64,000 nt of DNA from Alcanivorax sp. S71-1-4 (GTDB lineage: Bacteria; Pseudomonadota; Gammaproteobacteria; Pseudomonadales; Alcanivoracaceae): contig NZ_AQOR01000002.1 in the NCBI RefSeq assembly GCF_009846755.1, positions 62,001 through 126,000 of the forward strand, written 5' to 3'. The notes under the pieces were generated by a model, which was not told the DNA's origin, made no database searches, and was given only the letters and a program-made list of their open reading frames with translations. Made by a program: the position numbers and the translations under genes. Of this stretch, positions 43,098 through 51,439 are shown piece after piece; within the stretch, counting starts at the first letter, position 1, and the number at the start of each line of letters is the position of its first letter.

Positions 43098-46000
43098 ACG
43101 GCAGCACCTCGGCAGCCTGCCGCAGCGGCGATAATAACCGCTCGCCTTCACGGGCAAAGTCACGCAGCTGCTGATCGGTAAAAAACGGGAACAGGCGCGC
43201 GACGGCCGGATCGGCGGCCTCACCCATGCTGCGGTCGTTGCCCAGCAGCTCGGCTTCCACGCGCGCGGGTTCGTCCGGGTAGACCAGAGCGGCCCAGCCG
43301 GTCTGCGGCAGGAACGTCAGTGGCGCACTCAGGCCACGCCGGTAGCGCTGCAATACCGTTTGCAGATGTGCCGTTGCCTGCGCGGGCGGCAACGGTGCCA
43401 GTTGCAGCCGGACATCACGGAAATACAGCATGGAGGTCCGCGCCTGCTCCGGCAGCGGCAGGGTGTTCAGCGCCAGGTGCGTGAGCCAGTATTCGAGCAG
43501 ATGGCGCACTTTCGGCAGGGCACGGGAATCGGCCAGCGGGGTGGCTTTTTTGGGGGCTTCACGGAAAAGCCGCGATGGATTCCGCGCCTGCCACCCGGCG
43601 CTGGTCAGTTCGCGAAAATGCCCGGACACCGTGACACCGTCTGCGCTGACGCTGAAGTCCGCACCCGGCAGCAATTCACCGGCCTGCCACAGACGCCGGA
43701 TCTGCTGCGCGTGTTCTTCGGCAGCCGCGACATGCTCCTGCAGGAAAAGCCGGCCAGTGTTACCCGGCGGCAGCTGCCCACGGCCTTGCCAGCGGGCCAT
43801 CAGGTCATCCAGATCTTCGCCGGCCAGCGCCTGCTCGAGCACGTCCTTTTCCAGTTGCCAGATATCCAGGCCATCCGGCGCGAAGGGTTCGTCGTCGTCG
43901 AGCACGTCGTCACGGGTGCCGAGATAAATACCCAGCCGCTGTTCCAGCAAGGCACGCGGCGGATTTTTCAGAAACCGTGCGAGATCGCTGATGCCCGGCG
44001 TGAGCAGGCGTTCGGCCAGGGTGTCGTCATCGGGCAGGGTGCTCATCGGCAACGAGGCGATGTTGCTGCCGGCGGCCACGTCGCCCCACAGGCTGGAATA
44101 GGAAAACAGTTTTTCATCACTGCCAAAGTAGCGCGGGCTGAACGGCTGCAGCGGGTGCCGCACGATCAGGGATGGCGACAGGCGTGCGCCGTCGTCGGTG
44201 ACGAACGCCTGATCCAGGTAATCGGTCAGCTCTGCCAGCACCACGGACGGCGGCCGCTCGCTGTTGTCGCGGCTGTCGCGGCCACACCAGGAAATGTACA
44301 GCTCGTCGCGCGCGGACAGCAGCGCTTCCAGAAACAGGTAACGGTCTTCGCTGCGGCGGGAACGGTCACCCGGCAGTGGTCGGTCGCGCATGAGGTCGTG
44401 CCCGGCGGGCTGTTCGGGGCGCGGGTAGGCATCGTCCTGCATACCGAGCAGACAGACAACCCGGAACGGCACGCTGCGCATCGGCATCAGCGTGCAGAAG
44501 TTCACGCGGCCGGCCAGGAAGCGCTGGCCGCCGGCACTGCCGGCCAGTTGTTGCCGCAGCCAACCCTGCACCATGTCCACGTCCAGCGGTGTGTCATCCA
44601 GTGCCTGTCCTGCGGCGCTGGCGAAGGTATCCAGCGCTGCGCGCAGTTGGTCGATCTCGCTTTGCCAGGCGGCATCTTCCTGGAAGCAATCATCGAGCAG
44701 CAGGTTCAGGCGCTGTTGCCAGCGCGCAGCACTGCACGGCTGGTTGAAATCCCGATCAAAACGCTGCAACTGGCGCAGGCACCAGGCCAGTTTGCCGGCC
44801 AGTTCTGCCTGCCCCTGGGTCAGCCCCGGCAGGCTGGGAATGCCTTGCCAGAGCGTTTCGTCCTCGCCCATGGCGACGCCCAGCAGCAGGCGTTCGAGGC
44901 CGGCGGCCCAGCTGTTTTCGGAGAACGCCGGCAGTCCCAGTCGGGTGCGGTGCTCGGCATCCAGGCCCCAGCGGATATGCGCCTGCTCGATCCAGCCGCG
45001 CAGCAGCGGCAGTTCATCGACACTGAACCCGAACCGCTCGCGCAGCGGCGCGACGTCCAGCAAATCCATCACTTCGTTGGCCGTGAAGCGGCTCAGGCGC
45101 GGTTGCAGCAATTGCAGGAAGGCACGCAGCACCGGCGCCTCCTCAGCCAGGCTGCGGTCGGCAATCGCCCAGGGAATCGGGTGCTCGCTGTCCGCGCCGA
45201 ACACGGCCTCGATCAGCGGTGCGTAATCACTCACCTGCGGCATCATCACCACCACATCGCGCGGCGCCAGGCCCGGGTGCTGCTCGAACAGAGCCAGCAG
45301 GCGATCATGCAGCACTTCCACCTCGCGCATCGGGCTGTGGCAGTCGTGCAACTGGATGTTCAGCGCGGCCGGCAGGCGCGGCGCCGTGCGGCCATCGCGC
45401 AGGTGGAAGATGTCCGCCTGGACCTGGCCCAGCAACGAGGTTTCTTCCGGTGCCTCGAAGCTGTCCAGTTCGACCGTTTCCGGCCACAGGCCACCCAGCA
45501 GCAGCTCCAGCAATTCGCGCCCCTGGCCACCGAGGGACGCCAGCAGCGGGTTGCCGCTCTCCTCGAATAACTGGTCCGGCGCCTGACCATTGCGCAACGC
45601 CTCGACGCGGCGGCGGGCAAGCTGCCGGTCGCTTTGCACATGGCCCCAGTATTCGGCGCTGGGGTTGAGCAGGAACAGATGCACGTCGAGTTGCTCGCCC
45701 AATGCCCCGAGCGCTTCCAATTGCGCCGCCGGCTGACTGGTGGGCCCGAACAGGCACACGCGCTTCGGCAGGCGCGCCTGGTGCAGGCGCTGCCCGAGCA
45801 GGGTGGCGTTCATCAGTTCGCCCCGGTGCAGATCCTCCGGCGCCAGCGCCCGGATGCGCGCCGCCAGTTGTTGCCATAACCGGGGCTGCCAGCGGCGGTG
45901 TGCCGGGATGTCACCTGTTTCACCGCGCTCCCACTCGGCCATCCAGCGGGGGCGGTAAACGAGATACTGGTCGAACAGATCGGCAATCTGCTGGCAGAGC

Positions 46001-46371
46001 TGGAAGCGACGCAGCGGCCGGTCATCGCGCAGGTATTCTGCCAGCGGTGCGCCGTCAGGCTGGGTGAGCATGTCCGGCAACAGCGCCATCAGGTGCCAGA
46101 GCATCGCCTCCTTGCTCCAGGCGGATTGCTCCGGCAGCGCCGGGTGCAATTGCCGATGCAGTTGCCAGAAGAACGACGACGGCAGTGGAAACCGGAAGTT
46201 GGCGGCAATGCCCAGCCGCTCCGCCAGATGCAGCCGCAACCAGGTGGCCATGCCGGGGCTGTGCACGAGGATGTCTTCGGGCGCCAGGGGCGCCGGTGGG
46301 TCGGCGCGCAGTACCGCGGCGAGCATTTCGGCAAGGTGTTCGAGGCGGTTTGACTGGTACAGGTAGTGCAT
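43090..46371 (-). CDS. recC: exodeoxyribonuclease V gamma subunit RecC
   Basis: 1093 residues. N-terminus MHYLYQSNRLEHLAEMLAAVL and PEDILVHSPGMATWLRLHLAERLGIAANFRFPLPSSFFWQLH are diagnostic of RecC. This subunit lacks helicase activity but scans for Chi and holds RecB and RecD together. First gene of the recCBD operon; each junction overlaps (8 bp then 4 bp), giving balanced translation. Confidence 0.96.
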   Translation of the reverse strand: MHYLYQSNRLEHLAEMLAAVLRADPPAPLAPEDILVHSPGMATWLRLHLAERLGIAANFRFPLPSSFFWQLHRQLHPALPEQSAWSKEAMLWHLMALLPDMLTQPDGAPLAEYLRDDRPLRRFQLCQQIADLFDQYLVYRPRWMAEWERGETGDIPAHRRWQPRLWQQLAARIRALAPEDLHRGELMNATLLGQRLHQARLPKRVCLFGPTSQPAAQLEALGALGEQLDVHLFLLNPSAEYWGHVQSDRQLARRRVEALRNGQAPDQLFEESGNPLLASLGGQGRELLELLLGGLWPETVELDSFEAPEETSLLGQVQADIFHLRDGRTAPRLPAALNIQLHDCHSPMREVEVLHDRLLALFEQHPGLAPRDVVVMMPQVSDYAPLIEAVFGADSEHPIPWAIADRSLAEEAPVLRAFLQLLQPRLSRFTANEVMDLLDVAPLRERFGFSVDELPLLRGWIEQAHIRWGLDAEHRTRLGLPAFSENSWAAGLERLLLGVAMGEDETLWQGIPSLPGLTQGQAELAGKLAWCLRQLQRFDRDFNQPCSAARWQQRLNLLLDDCFQEDAAWQSEIDQLRAALDTFASAAGQALDDTPLDVDMVQGWLRQQLAGSAGGQRFLAGRVNFCTLMPMRSVPFRVVCLLGMQDDAYPRPEQPAGHDLMRDRPLPGDRSRRSEDRYLFLEALLSARDELYISWCGRDSRDNSERPPSVVLAELTDYLDQAFVTDDGARLSPSLIVRHPLQPFSPRYFGSDEKLFSYSSLWGDVAAGSNIASLPMSTLPDDDTLAERLLTPGISDLARFLKNPPRALLEQRLGIYLGTRDDVLDDDEPFAPDGLDIWQLEKDVLEQALAGEDLDDLMARWQGRGQLPPGNTGRLFLQEHVAAAEEHAQQIRRLWQAGELLPGADFSVSADGVTVSGHFRELTSAGWQARNPSRLFREAPKKATPLADSRALPKVRHLLEYWLTHLALNTLPLPEQARTSMLYFRDVRLQLAPLPPAQATAHLQTVLQRYRRGLSAPLTFLPQTGWAALVYPDEPARVEAELLGNDRSMGEAADPAVARLFPFFTDQQLRDFAREGERLLSPLRQAAEVLPYE

Positions 46372-46434
46372 CAGCAGTCCGTGGCAGGCGGTGGCAGGGT
46401 TACGCCGGAAACGCCGCCACCACGGAGGGCGAGG

Positions 46435-47328
46435 TCATTTTCCCCGGGGTAACGGCATCAGGCTGGCGGCACGCACATCCTCGGGAATCAGGATTTCCGT
46501 CGACACCGGCAGGTGGTCGGACAGCAGGCAACTGTCCAGCACCTCGGACTGCACGGCCTGCAGGCCGCTGCTGACGAGAATATGATCCAGGTGTTTTTCC
46601 GGCGCCCAGCTTGGATAGGTACGATGCTCGCCGTCCATCAGCTTCATGTCCAGTTCTGCCAGCGGAGAATTCAGCAACTGGTCCGGCAAGCAGTTGAAAT
46701 CACCCATGATCACCACATAGCGGTATTCCCGCAGCAGGTTGCTGAGGTAGGCGAGCTGGGCGTTGCGGTGCTTGCCGCCCAACGCCAGGTGTACGCCCAC
46801 CACCACCAGCGGCATCTCCGGGTGGCCGTACTTGACGATGAAGGCGCCCCGTCCGGGCAGGCCCGGCAGGCGGTGATCTTCCACATGGTAGGGCACCACG
46901 CGGCTGAGCAGGCCATTGCTGAACTGGCCGAGCCGGCCAAGGTTGCGGTTGAGCTGCTGGTGCCAGAACGGAAAATCGGCCAGCGAGGCCAGGTGCACCA
47001 GCTGATTGAGGAACTTCGAGCGCAGGCTGCCGCCGTCGACCTCCTGCAGCGCCACCATGTCGTAGCCCCGCAGCACTTCGGCGATGTTCTGGATATTGGA
47101 GAGGCTGCGCGGGTGCGCCACCAGATGCTTCCAGCTGCCGGTGATGTAGTCGCTGAACTTGCTGGTGCCAATGCCGGCCTGGATGTTGAAGCTGAGCAGT
47201 TTCAGGCGATCATCCGGCAGTTCGATCATGCTCGGCTGGCGGGTACGGCCTCGCAGGCCCTCGCGCACGAGGGAGAAGCCCTTGCCGCGGCTACGCGGTG
47301 TCTCGGGGGAAATCGGGTCTGTCTTCAA
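46435..47328 (-). CDS. endonuclease/exonuclease/phosphatase (EEP) family protein
   Basis: 297 residues. EEP-fold motifs: LKLLSFNIQAGIG, DMVALQEVD, VVGVHLALGG, VIMGDFNCLPDQ, LDHILVSSG and LLSDHLPVSTEI. The start is uncertain: a TTG at 47328 has AGGTGA at a good distance and gives MKTDPISPETPRSRGKG; an internal ATG at 47229 has no ribosome site. Orthologues sit next to dsbA in Pseudomonas. Substrate unknown (DNA, phospholipid or nucleotide are all possible for the fold). Confidence 0.88.
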   Translation of the reverse strand: MKTDPISPETPRSRGKGFSLVREGLRGRTRQPSMIELPDDRLKLLSFNIQAGIGTSKFSDYITGSWKHLVAHPRSLSNIQNIAEVLRGYDMVALQEVDGGSLRSKFLNQLVHLASLADFPFWHQQLNRNLGRLGQFSNGLLSRVVPYHVEDHRLPGLPGRGAFIVKYGHPEMPLVVVGVHLALGGKHRNAQLAYLSNLLREYRYVVIMGDFNCLPDQLLNSPLAELDMKLMDGEHRTYPSWAPEKHLDHILVSSGLQAVQSEVLDSCLLSDHLPVSTEILIPEDVRAASLMPLPRGK

Positions 47329-47382
47329 TGGTTCACCTGTCAGGCACGCCGGCAAGGCTGCCGGCGCACTCGATCAGCAAGG

Positions 47383-48033
47383 TTACTTGCGGGCACTGCG
47401 TTCGCGGTTGACCAGATAATCGACCACCTGGAAGGTCTCGGTGTCGTTTTTCAGGTTGGCGCGCAGCACGACATATTTGCCGTTGACGGTGAAGGCCGGC
47501 ACGCCTCTGAGACGGTAATCGCGGGAGGCGGTATCGGCCTGGCGCACCTTGGTGGACACGCCGAAGGAGGAATACAGCTCGTTGAACTCCTCCTCGCTGA
47601 CACCGTATTTCTCGAAGAAGCCGGCGATGGATTCGGCCGAGAACAGCGGCTCACGATGCTTGTGGATGGCGTCGAACAACGGCGTGTGGATTTCCTCCGA
47701 CAGGCCTTTGGCTTCCGCCACGTAGAAGGCGCGGGCCAGCGGCTCGGCACCCCGGATGAACAGGATCGGCGAGCGGACGAACTCGACATCGTCCGCCTTG
47801 TTGGCTTTCCAAGCGTTCACATAGGGTTCAACACCGTAGCAGGCCGGGCAGCCATAGAAGAAGAACTCGCGCACTTCGATCTTGTCCGGGTCCAGGGTGG
47901 CGACCGGCTCTTCCAGCACCTGATAGTGCTGGCCTTCGACGAACTGGCCGTCGCTGGCCAGTACCTGGGCCTGCGCCGGGGCAATGATCAGGGCGCCCAG
48001 CAGGGCAGCCGCCCCAGCAAGTACTCGAAACAT
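47383..48033 (-). CDS. dsbA: thiol:disulfide interchange protein DsbA
   Basis: 216 residues. A signal peptide (MFRVLAGAAALLGALIIAPAQA) is followed by the thioredoxin fold with active site CPAC (C62-C65) in place of the usual CPHC, and the cis-Pro loop RGVPAF. It introduces disulfides into periplasmic proteins, including the c-type cytochromes encoded next to it. Replacement of the His by Ala should lower its oxidising power. It lies in the conserved dsbA-cytochrome c4-c5 order. Confidence 0.93.
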   Translation of the reverse strand: MFRVLAGAAALLGALIIAPAQAQVLASDGQFVEGQHYQVLEEPVATLDPDKIEVREFFFYGCPACYGVEPYVNAWKANKADDVEFVRSPILFIRGAEPLARAFYVAEAKGLSEEIHTPLFDAIHKHREPLFSAESIAGFFEKYGVSEEEFNELYSSFGVSTKVRQADTASRDYRLRGVPAFTVNGKYVVLRANLKNDTETFQVVDYLVNRERSARK

Positions 48034-48177
48034 CCGGATATCTCCTTTCTGGTTATCACTGTATGGAGCCTTTGACCGGAAAACGCGGCAGTTGCTCCCG
48101 AAGCAGCGAGGATAAACGATTTTACCGGTCGATGGGTGTCGTGGCAGGGGGCCAGCATGCGCCTTTTGGCAGGCACA

Positions 48178-48201
48178 AAAAAGGCGGCCGCTGGCCGCCT
48201 T
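48178..48201 (-). terminator. intrinsic terminator of the cytochrome c4 gene
   Basis: AAGGCGGCC (48181-48189)/GGCCGCCTT (48193-48201), 9-bp G+C-rich stem with 3-base loop. On the minus strand it is followed by a run of T. It lies 22 bp past the cytochrome c4 stop. Confidence 0.9.
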
Positions 48202-48222
48202 CTCTGGTGTGTCAGTGCCCGC

Positions 48223-48873
48223 TTACTCTGACAGGCCGCTGATGAAGCTGGCAACGGCCTTGATTTCGCGGTCGGTCAGCTTGGCAGCGATGGACTGCAT
48301 CATGCCCGGTGCATCGGAATCGGTGTCGTTGCGGCGGTAGGCCTGCGCACCCAGATCGTCGCGACCGGCCGAGCGGAACGCGCGCAGCTGGTCTTCGATG
48401 TACTGGGCCTGCTGGCCGTGCAGCGCCGGGAAACCGGCAGCAGCGATGCCGGCACCCGCCGGGCCGTGGCAGCCGGAACAGGCGGACACGCCAGATTCCA
48501 GGTTACCACCGCGGTACAGCCGCGCGCCGGCTTCCACCAGCTCCGGGTCAGCCTTGCCGACTTCAACGGTCTGGGCAGCGAAGTAGGCAGACAGATCAGC
48601 CATGTCCTGCTCGGACATGCTGGCGACCTGCGCCTGCATGATCGGGTTCTCACGGGCACCGCTCTTGTAGTCCTGCAGTTGCTTGAGCAGGTACTTTTCA
48701 TTCTGGCCGGCCAGTTTCGGATACATACCCACCTGGCTGTTGCCATTGGGGCCGTGACAGGCTGCGCAGACCGCCGCCTTGGCTTCGCCCGCTTCGGCAT
48801 CACCGGCGGCGTGAACGTAACCGGCCGTGGACAGGCCAGCGAGCATCAGGGCAAACAGCTTCAAGGACTTCAT
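48223..48873 (-). CDS. dihaem cytochrome c4
   Basis: 216 residues with a signal peptide ([22 protein letters not shown]). Two haem sites CAACH (36-40) and CSGCH (132-136), each followed by the axial Met region, in two homologous halves of ~95 residues. Cytochrome c4 carries electrons from the bc1 complex to cbb3-type oxidases in the periplasm. It is part of the c4/c5 pair beside dsbA and engB, and ends in a strong intrinsic terminator. Confidence 0.95.
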   Translation of the reverse strand: MKSLKLFALMLAGLSTAGYVHAAGDAEAGEAKAAVCAACHGPNGNSQVGMYPKLAGQNEKYLLKQLQDYKSGARENPIMQAQVASMSEQDMADLSAYFAAQTVEVGKADPELVEAGARLYRGGNLESGVSACSGCHGPAGAGIAAAGFPALHGQQAQYIEDQLRAFRSAGRDDLGAQAYRRNDTDSDAPGMMQSIAAKLTDREIKAVASFISGLSE

Positions 48874-48897
48874 CGCCTTTCCTTACGTTACGTCGTC

Positions 48898-49182
48898 TTA
48901 CTTGGACATGTATTCGATCAGCGCGCGGAATTCGTCGTCGCTGCAGTCGGCACACATGCCGCGCGGCGGCATCGCGCCAATACCGGAACGGGTATGGTCG
49001 AGCAGGGTGTCCATGCCTTTCTCAAGGCGCGGCGCCCAGGCAGCCTGATCACCGGTCTTCGGGGCACCGGCAGCACCACTGCCGTGGCAGAACACACAGC
49101 TCTTGTTGTAACGGTCTTCGATCGCGTCAGCACTGACGGCGCTGGTAAGCAGCAAAGCTGCCAGGGCAACCATCCACTTCAT
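48898..49182 (-). CDS. cytochrome c5 family protein
   Basis: 94 residues. Signal peptide, one haem site CVFCH (29-33), axial Met in GAMPPRG, and the extra cysteines C77/C80 ([11 protein letters not shown]) that form the c5-specific disulfide. Monohaem electron carrier between the quinol oxidation chain and terminal oxidases. Co-directional with cytochrome c4, 24 bp upstream of it, so probably cotranscribed. Confidence 0.93.
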   Translation of the reverse strand: MKWMVALAALLLTSAVSADAIEDRYNKSCVFCHGSGAAGAPKTGDQAAWAPRLEKGMDTLLDHTRSGIGAMPPRGMCADCSDDEFRALIEYMSK

Positions 49183-49428
49183 TCGATGCGCTCCTCGCCT
49201 CCGGGTAACCCGCCGGGGCCTGTTCTGAACCAGCTCGGGCGTTTCATGCGTGGCGCCGGTCGGGGAGGCCGGGGTGCCACGCGGCGCGCATTATATACCA
49301 CAGCGGGTCTATTTCGTCACATCCAATGTGGGTTTGTCCGCCCCCTTTTCCGCCCTGGCGTTGCATCTGCCGGACACAGCCGCCACCATTGCCCTGCCCC
49401 GCCTCAGGGGCGCCGCGACCGAGAGCCC

Positions 49429-50043
49429 ATGCACCCTGTAGAACGCCTGCTGCGGCAGACCCGCTTCCTGACCAGCGCCCAGCGCCTGGACCAGTGCCCC
49501 CCCGACGAAGGCCTGGAAGTGGCCTTTGCCGGCCGCTCCAATGCGGGCAAATCCAGCGCCATCAATCGCCTGACCGGCCAGAAAAGCCTGGCACGGACCT
49601 CGAAGACGCCCGGTCGCACCCAACTGCTGAATTTCTTCGAGGTCACCGAAGGCCGCCGGCTGGTGGACCTGCCCGGTTACGGCTACGCCAAGGTGGACCG
49701 TGCCACCCGCCAGCAATGGCAGAAGGAGCTGGACGGGTACCTGGCCGAGCGCCGCTGCCTGCGCGGGCTGGTGCTGCTGATGGACATCCGCCACCCGCTG
49801 AAGGATTTCGACCAGATGCTGGTGGACTGGTCCGCCGAGGCCCGCATGCCGCTGCATCTGCTGCTGACCAAGGCCGACAAGCTCAGCTTCGGCCAGGCCA
49901 AGACCACCGTGATGAAGGTCGCCAGCTCGCTCAAGGGCCACCCGGCGCCGCTCACCGCACAACTGTTTTCCTCCACCAGCGGTGCCGGCTGCGATGACGC
50001 CTGGGATCGCCTGGGCGGCTGGCTCGAACTGCCGCTGGACTGA
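49429..50043 (+). CDS. engB: ribosome biogenesis GTPase EngB (YihA/YsxC)
   Basis: 204 residues from the ATG at 49429. G1 loop GRSNAGKSS (35-43), G2 Thr in [10 protein letters not shown]3 DLPGYGYAK and G4 LLTKADK. It is an essential GTPase in assembly of the large ribosomal subunit. Divergent from cytochrome c5. The much longer open frame upstream (from ~48.4 kb) is antisense to the cytochrome genes and is not coding. Confidence 0.95.
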   Translation: MHPVERLLRQTRFLTSAQRLDQCPPDEGLEVAFAGRSNAGKSSAINRLTGQKSLARTSKTPGRTQLLNFFEVTEGRRLVDLPGYGYAKVDRATRQQWQKELDGYLAERRCLRGLVLLMDIRHPLKDFDQMLVDWSAEARMPLHLLLTKADKLSFGQAKTTVMKVASSLKGHPAPLTAQLFSSTSGAGCDDAWDRLGGWLELPLD

Positions 50044-50096
50044 CACAGCCTTCCTGACGCCAGCTGTCACCCGACGTCACTCAAGCGACCTTTTAC

Positions 50097-50113
50097 GGCA
50101 GGTGAAGCCTGCC
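50097..50113 (+). terminator. hairpin downstream of engB
   Basis: GGCAGG (50097-50102) and CCTGCC (50108-50113), 6-bp stem, about 55 bp after the engB stop. Weak, with no T tract. Confidence 0.4.
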
Positions 50114-50225
50114 GCCATCTGGCACGGGCTTGCCAATCGATGCGTGAAACCGCTTGCACCGGTGCATTTGTCATGACGGTGTCAAAGCTGGCATGGGGTT
50201 TGCTTTGTTAGAGACAGGTAAGAAA

Positions 50226-50243
50226 ACCCGTTGGGGAACGGGT
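50226..50243. terminator. hairpin beside the small RNA terminator
   Basis: ACCCGTT (50226-50232)/AACGGGT (50237-50243), 7-bp stem with a GGGG loop, between engB and the small RNA. It could terminate engB transcripts from the plus strand. Confidence 0.45.
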
Positions 50244-50263
50244 GTCTGGCCAGAACGGCAGGC

Positions 50264-50317
50264 AAAAAAAATCCCTGGCAGCAAATCGGGGGAAGGGAAC
50301 GACTGCGCTGCCAGGGA
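50264..50317 (-). terminator. intrinsic terminator of the small RNA
   Basis: Perfect 11-bp stem TCCCTGGCAGC/GCTGCCAGGGA (50272-50282/50307-50317) followed on the minus strand by T8 (50264-50271). Confidence 0.9.
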
Positions 50318-50424
50318 GGCTTGCCGCCTCCGGTTCTCTGGGGGAAGAAACCGGAGACTAAAAAGCTGCGGACCGGCGAGGGTTACTGGGGGATCGGGGG
50401 GTACCGTTCCGCAGCTATTTACTA
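50264..50424 (-). ncRNA. structured small RNA in the Spot 42/ErsA position
   Basis: On the minus strand, promoter elements (-35 TTGAAA at 50456-50461, -10 TACAAT at 50431-50436) predict a start near 50424 and a ~160-nt RNA. It contains four perfect stems: AGCTGCGGA/TCCGCAGCT (50364-50416), CTCCGGTT/AACCGGAG (50328-50356), GGAGGC/GCCTCC (50315-50331, competing) and TCCCTGGCAGC/GCTGCCAGGGA (50272-50317). The last is followed by eight T on that strand, a model intrinsic terminator. The loops are C-rich (CCCCC), typical of RNAs pairing with ribosome-binding sites. Located downstream of polA and convergent with engB, as spf in E. coli and ersA in Pseudomonas. Homology is by position only. Confidence 0.75.
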
Positions 50425-50430
50425 CGACTC

Positions 50431-50461
50431 ATTGTATCGGGCCGGAGTTCCCGGTTTTCAA
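50431..50461 (-). promoter_or_regulatory. sigma70-type promoter of the small RNA
   Basis: Minus strand TTGAAA (50456-50461), then TACAAT (50431-50436) at 19 bp, or GATACA at the ideal 17 bp. The start site would be near 50424, giving an RNA beginning with GTAGTAAATAGC. Confidence 0.6.
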
Positions 50462-50674
50462 CTTTTCTGCTCCGGAGCCCTACTCTTTTACAGATTTTAC
50501 CGTTCGGTACAACAGCGGCGTGTTTTTTCTTGCAGTGCATCACACCAAGCGTGTGCATCACCGGACAAACGGTCTTCGTAAACAGTTCGGTGCCCGCCAG
50601 GAACACCCAATCTGCACAGTGCAACCCGGCGCGCCAATGAAACGTGAAGGCTTGCGCAAATCCGCCCCCTCGGC

Positions 50675-51436
50675 TCAGACGTCACCGCTGTGCTGGTTCC
50701 AGAACTGCCGTGCCGTCCGCCCGGAACGCCCACCCTTTTCCATCGAAAACCGGCGCGCCAGGGTATGTAACTGCTCACGGTCAGTCACCGCCGGAAACAG
50801 GTGGTCGATCATCTCGAAATACTGCTGCTCGGAAATCGGGTAGAACGATAACCCCAGGCCAAAACGGTCTGCCAGGGAAATCTTTTCCTCGACGGCGTCA
50901 CCCAGGTGCAGTTCGCCATCCACCACTCGGCTGGCCGCGTTATCACGATGATATTCCGGCAGCAGGTGGCGGCGGTTGGAGGTAGCGTAGATCCGCACGT
51001 TTTCCGGCGGCAGCTCAATCGAGCCCTCCAGCACGGTTTTCAGATGCTTGTAGCCACGCTCGCCTTCATCAAAGGACAGGTCATCACAGTAGATGAGGAA
51101 ACGCTGCGCACGCTCGCGGATGTCGTCGACGATTTCCGGCAGTGACGCCAGTTCGTCCTTGTCCACCTCTATCAGCCGCAACCCTCGCGGCGCAAATTCA
51201 TTCAGCACAGCTTTCACCAGCGATGACTTGCCGGTGCCCCGACTACCCCAGAGCAACACATGGTTGCAGGGCTCACCCGCCAGAAAGCGTTCGGTGTTGC
51301 GCACCAGTTTGGCTTTCTGGGTATCGACACCGAGCAGGTCATCAAGCCGGATCGGATCCAGGTGCCGCACTGCCCGCAGTTGTCGGTTATGAGCTCGCCA
51401 GACCGCAGCGGTGGTCAGTTTCCAGTCGATGCTCAT
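50675..51436 (-). CDS. DUF815-family AAA ATPase
   Basis: 253 residues. Walker A GSRGTGKSS, followed by LIEVDKDELASLPEI and Walker B FLIYCDDLSFDEGE; the Arg-finger-like segment IYATSNRRHLLPE is conserved in the family. Its role is unknown; the fold is that of a DnaA/DnaC-like ATPase. It starts 3 bp after the polA stop and is cotranscribed with it; the small RNA follows on the same strand. Confidence 0.9.
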   Translation of the reverse strand: MSIDWKLTTAAVWRAHNRQLRAVRHLDPIRLDDLLGVDTQKAKLVRNTERFLAGEPCNHVLLWGSRGTGKSSLVKAVLNEFAPRGLRLIEVDKDELASLPEIVDDIRERAQRFLIYCDDLSFDEGERGYKHLKTVLEGSIELPPENVRIYATSNRRHLLPEYHRDNAASRVVDGELHLGDAVEEKISLADRFGLGLSFYPISEQQYFEMIDHLFPAVTDREQLHTLARRFSMEKGGRSGRTARQFWNQHSGDV

Positions 51437-51439
51437 GGA

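Noticed and set aside
43360-45570. 736-residue open frame on the plus strand
   Set aside because: Antisense to recC; Gln/Arg-rich shadow without domain or start signals.
48418-49428. N-terminal extension of engB frame by 337 codons
   Set aside because: Runs antisense through the cytochrome c4 and c5 genes; the EngB family starts at 49429.
50154-50843. 230-residue open frame over the small RNA region
   Set aside because: Composed of hairpin arms and the antisense of the DUF815 gene; no start signals or similarity.
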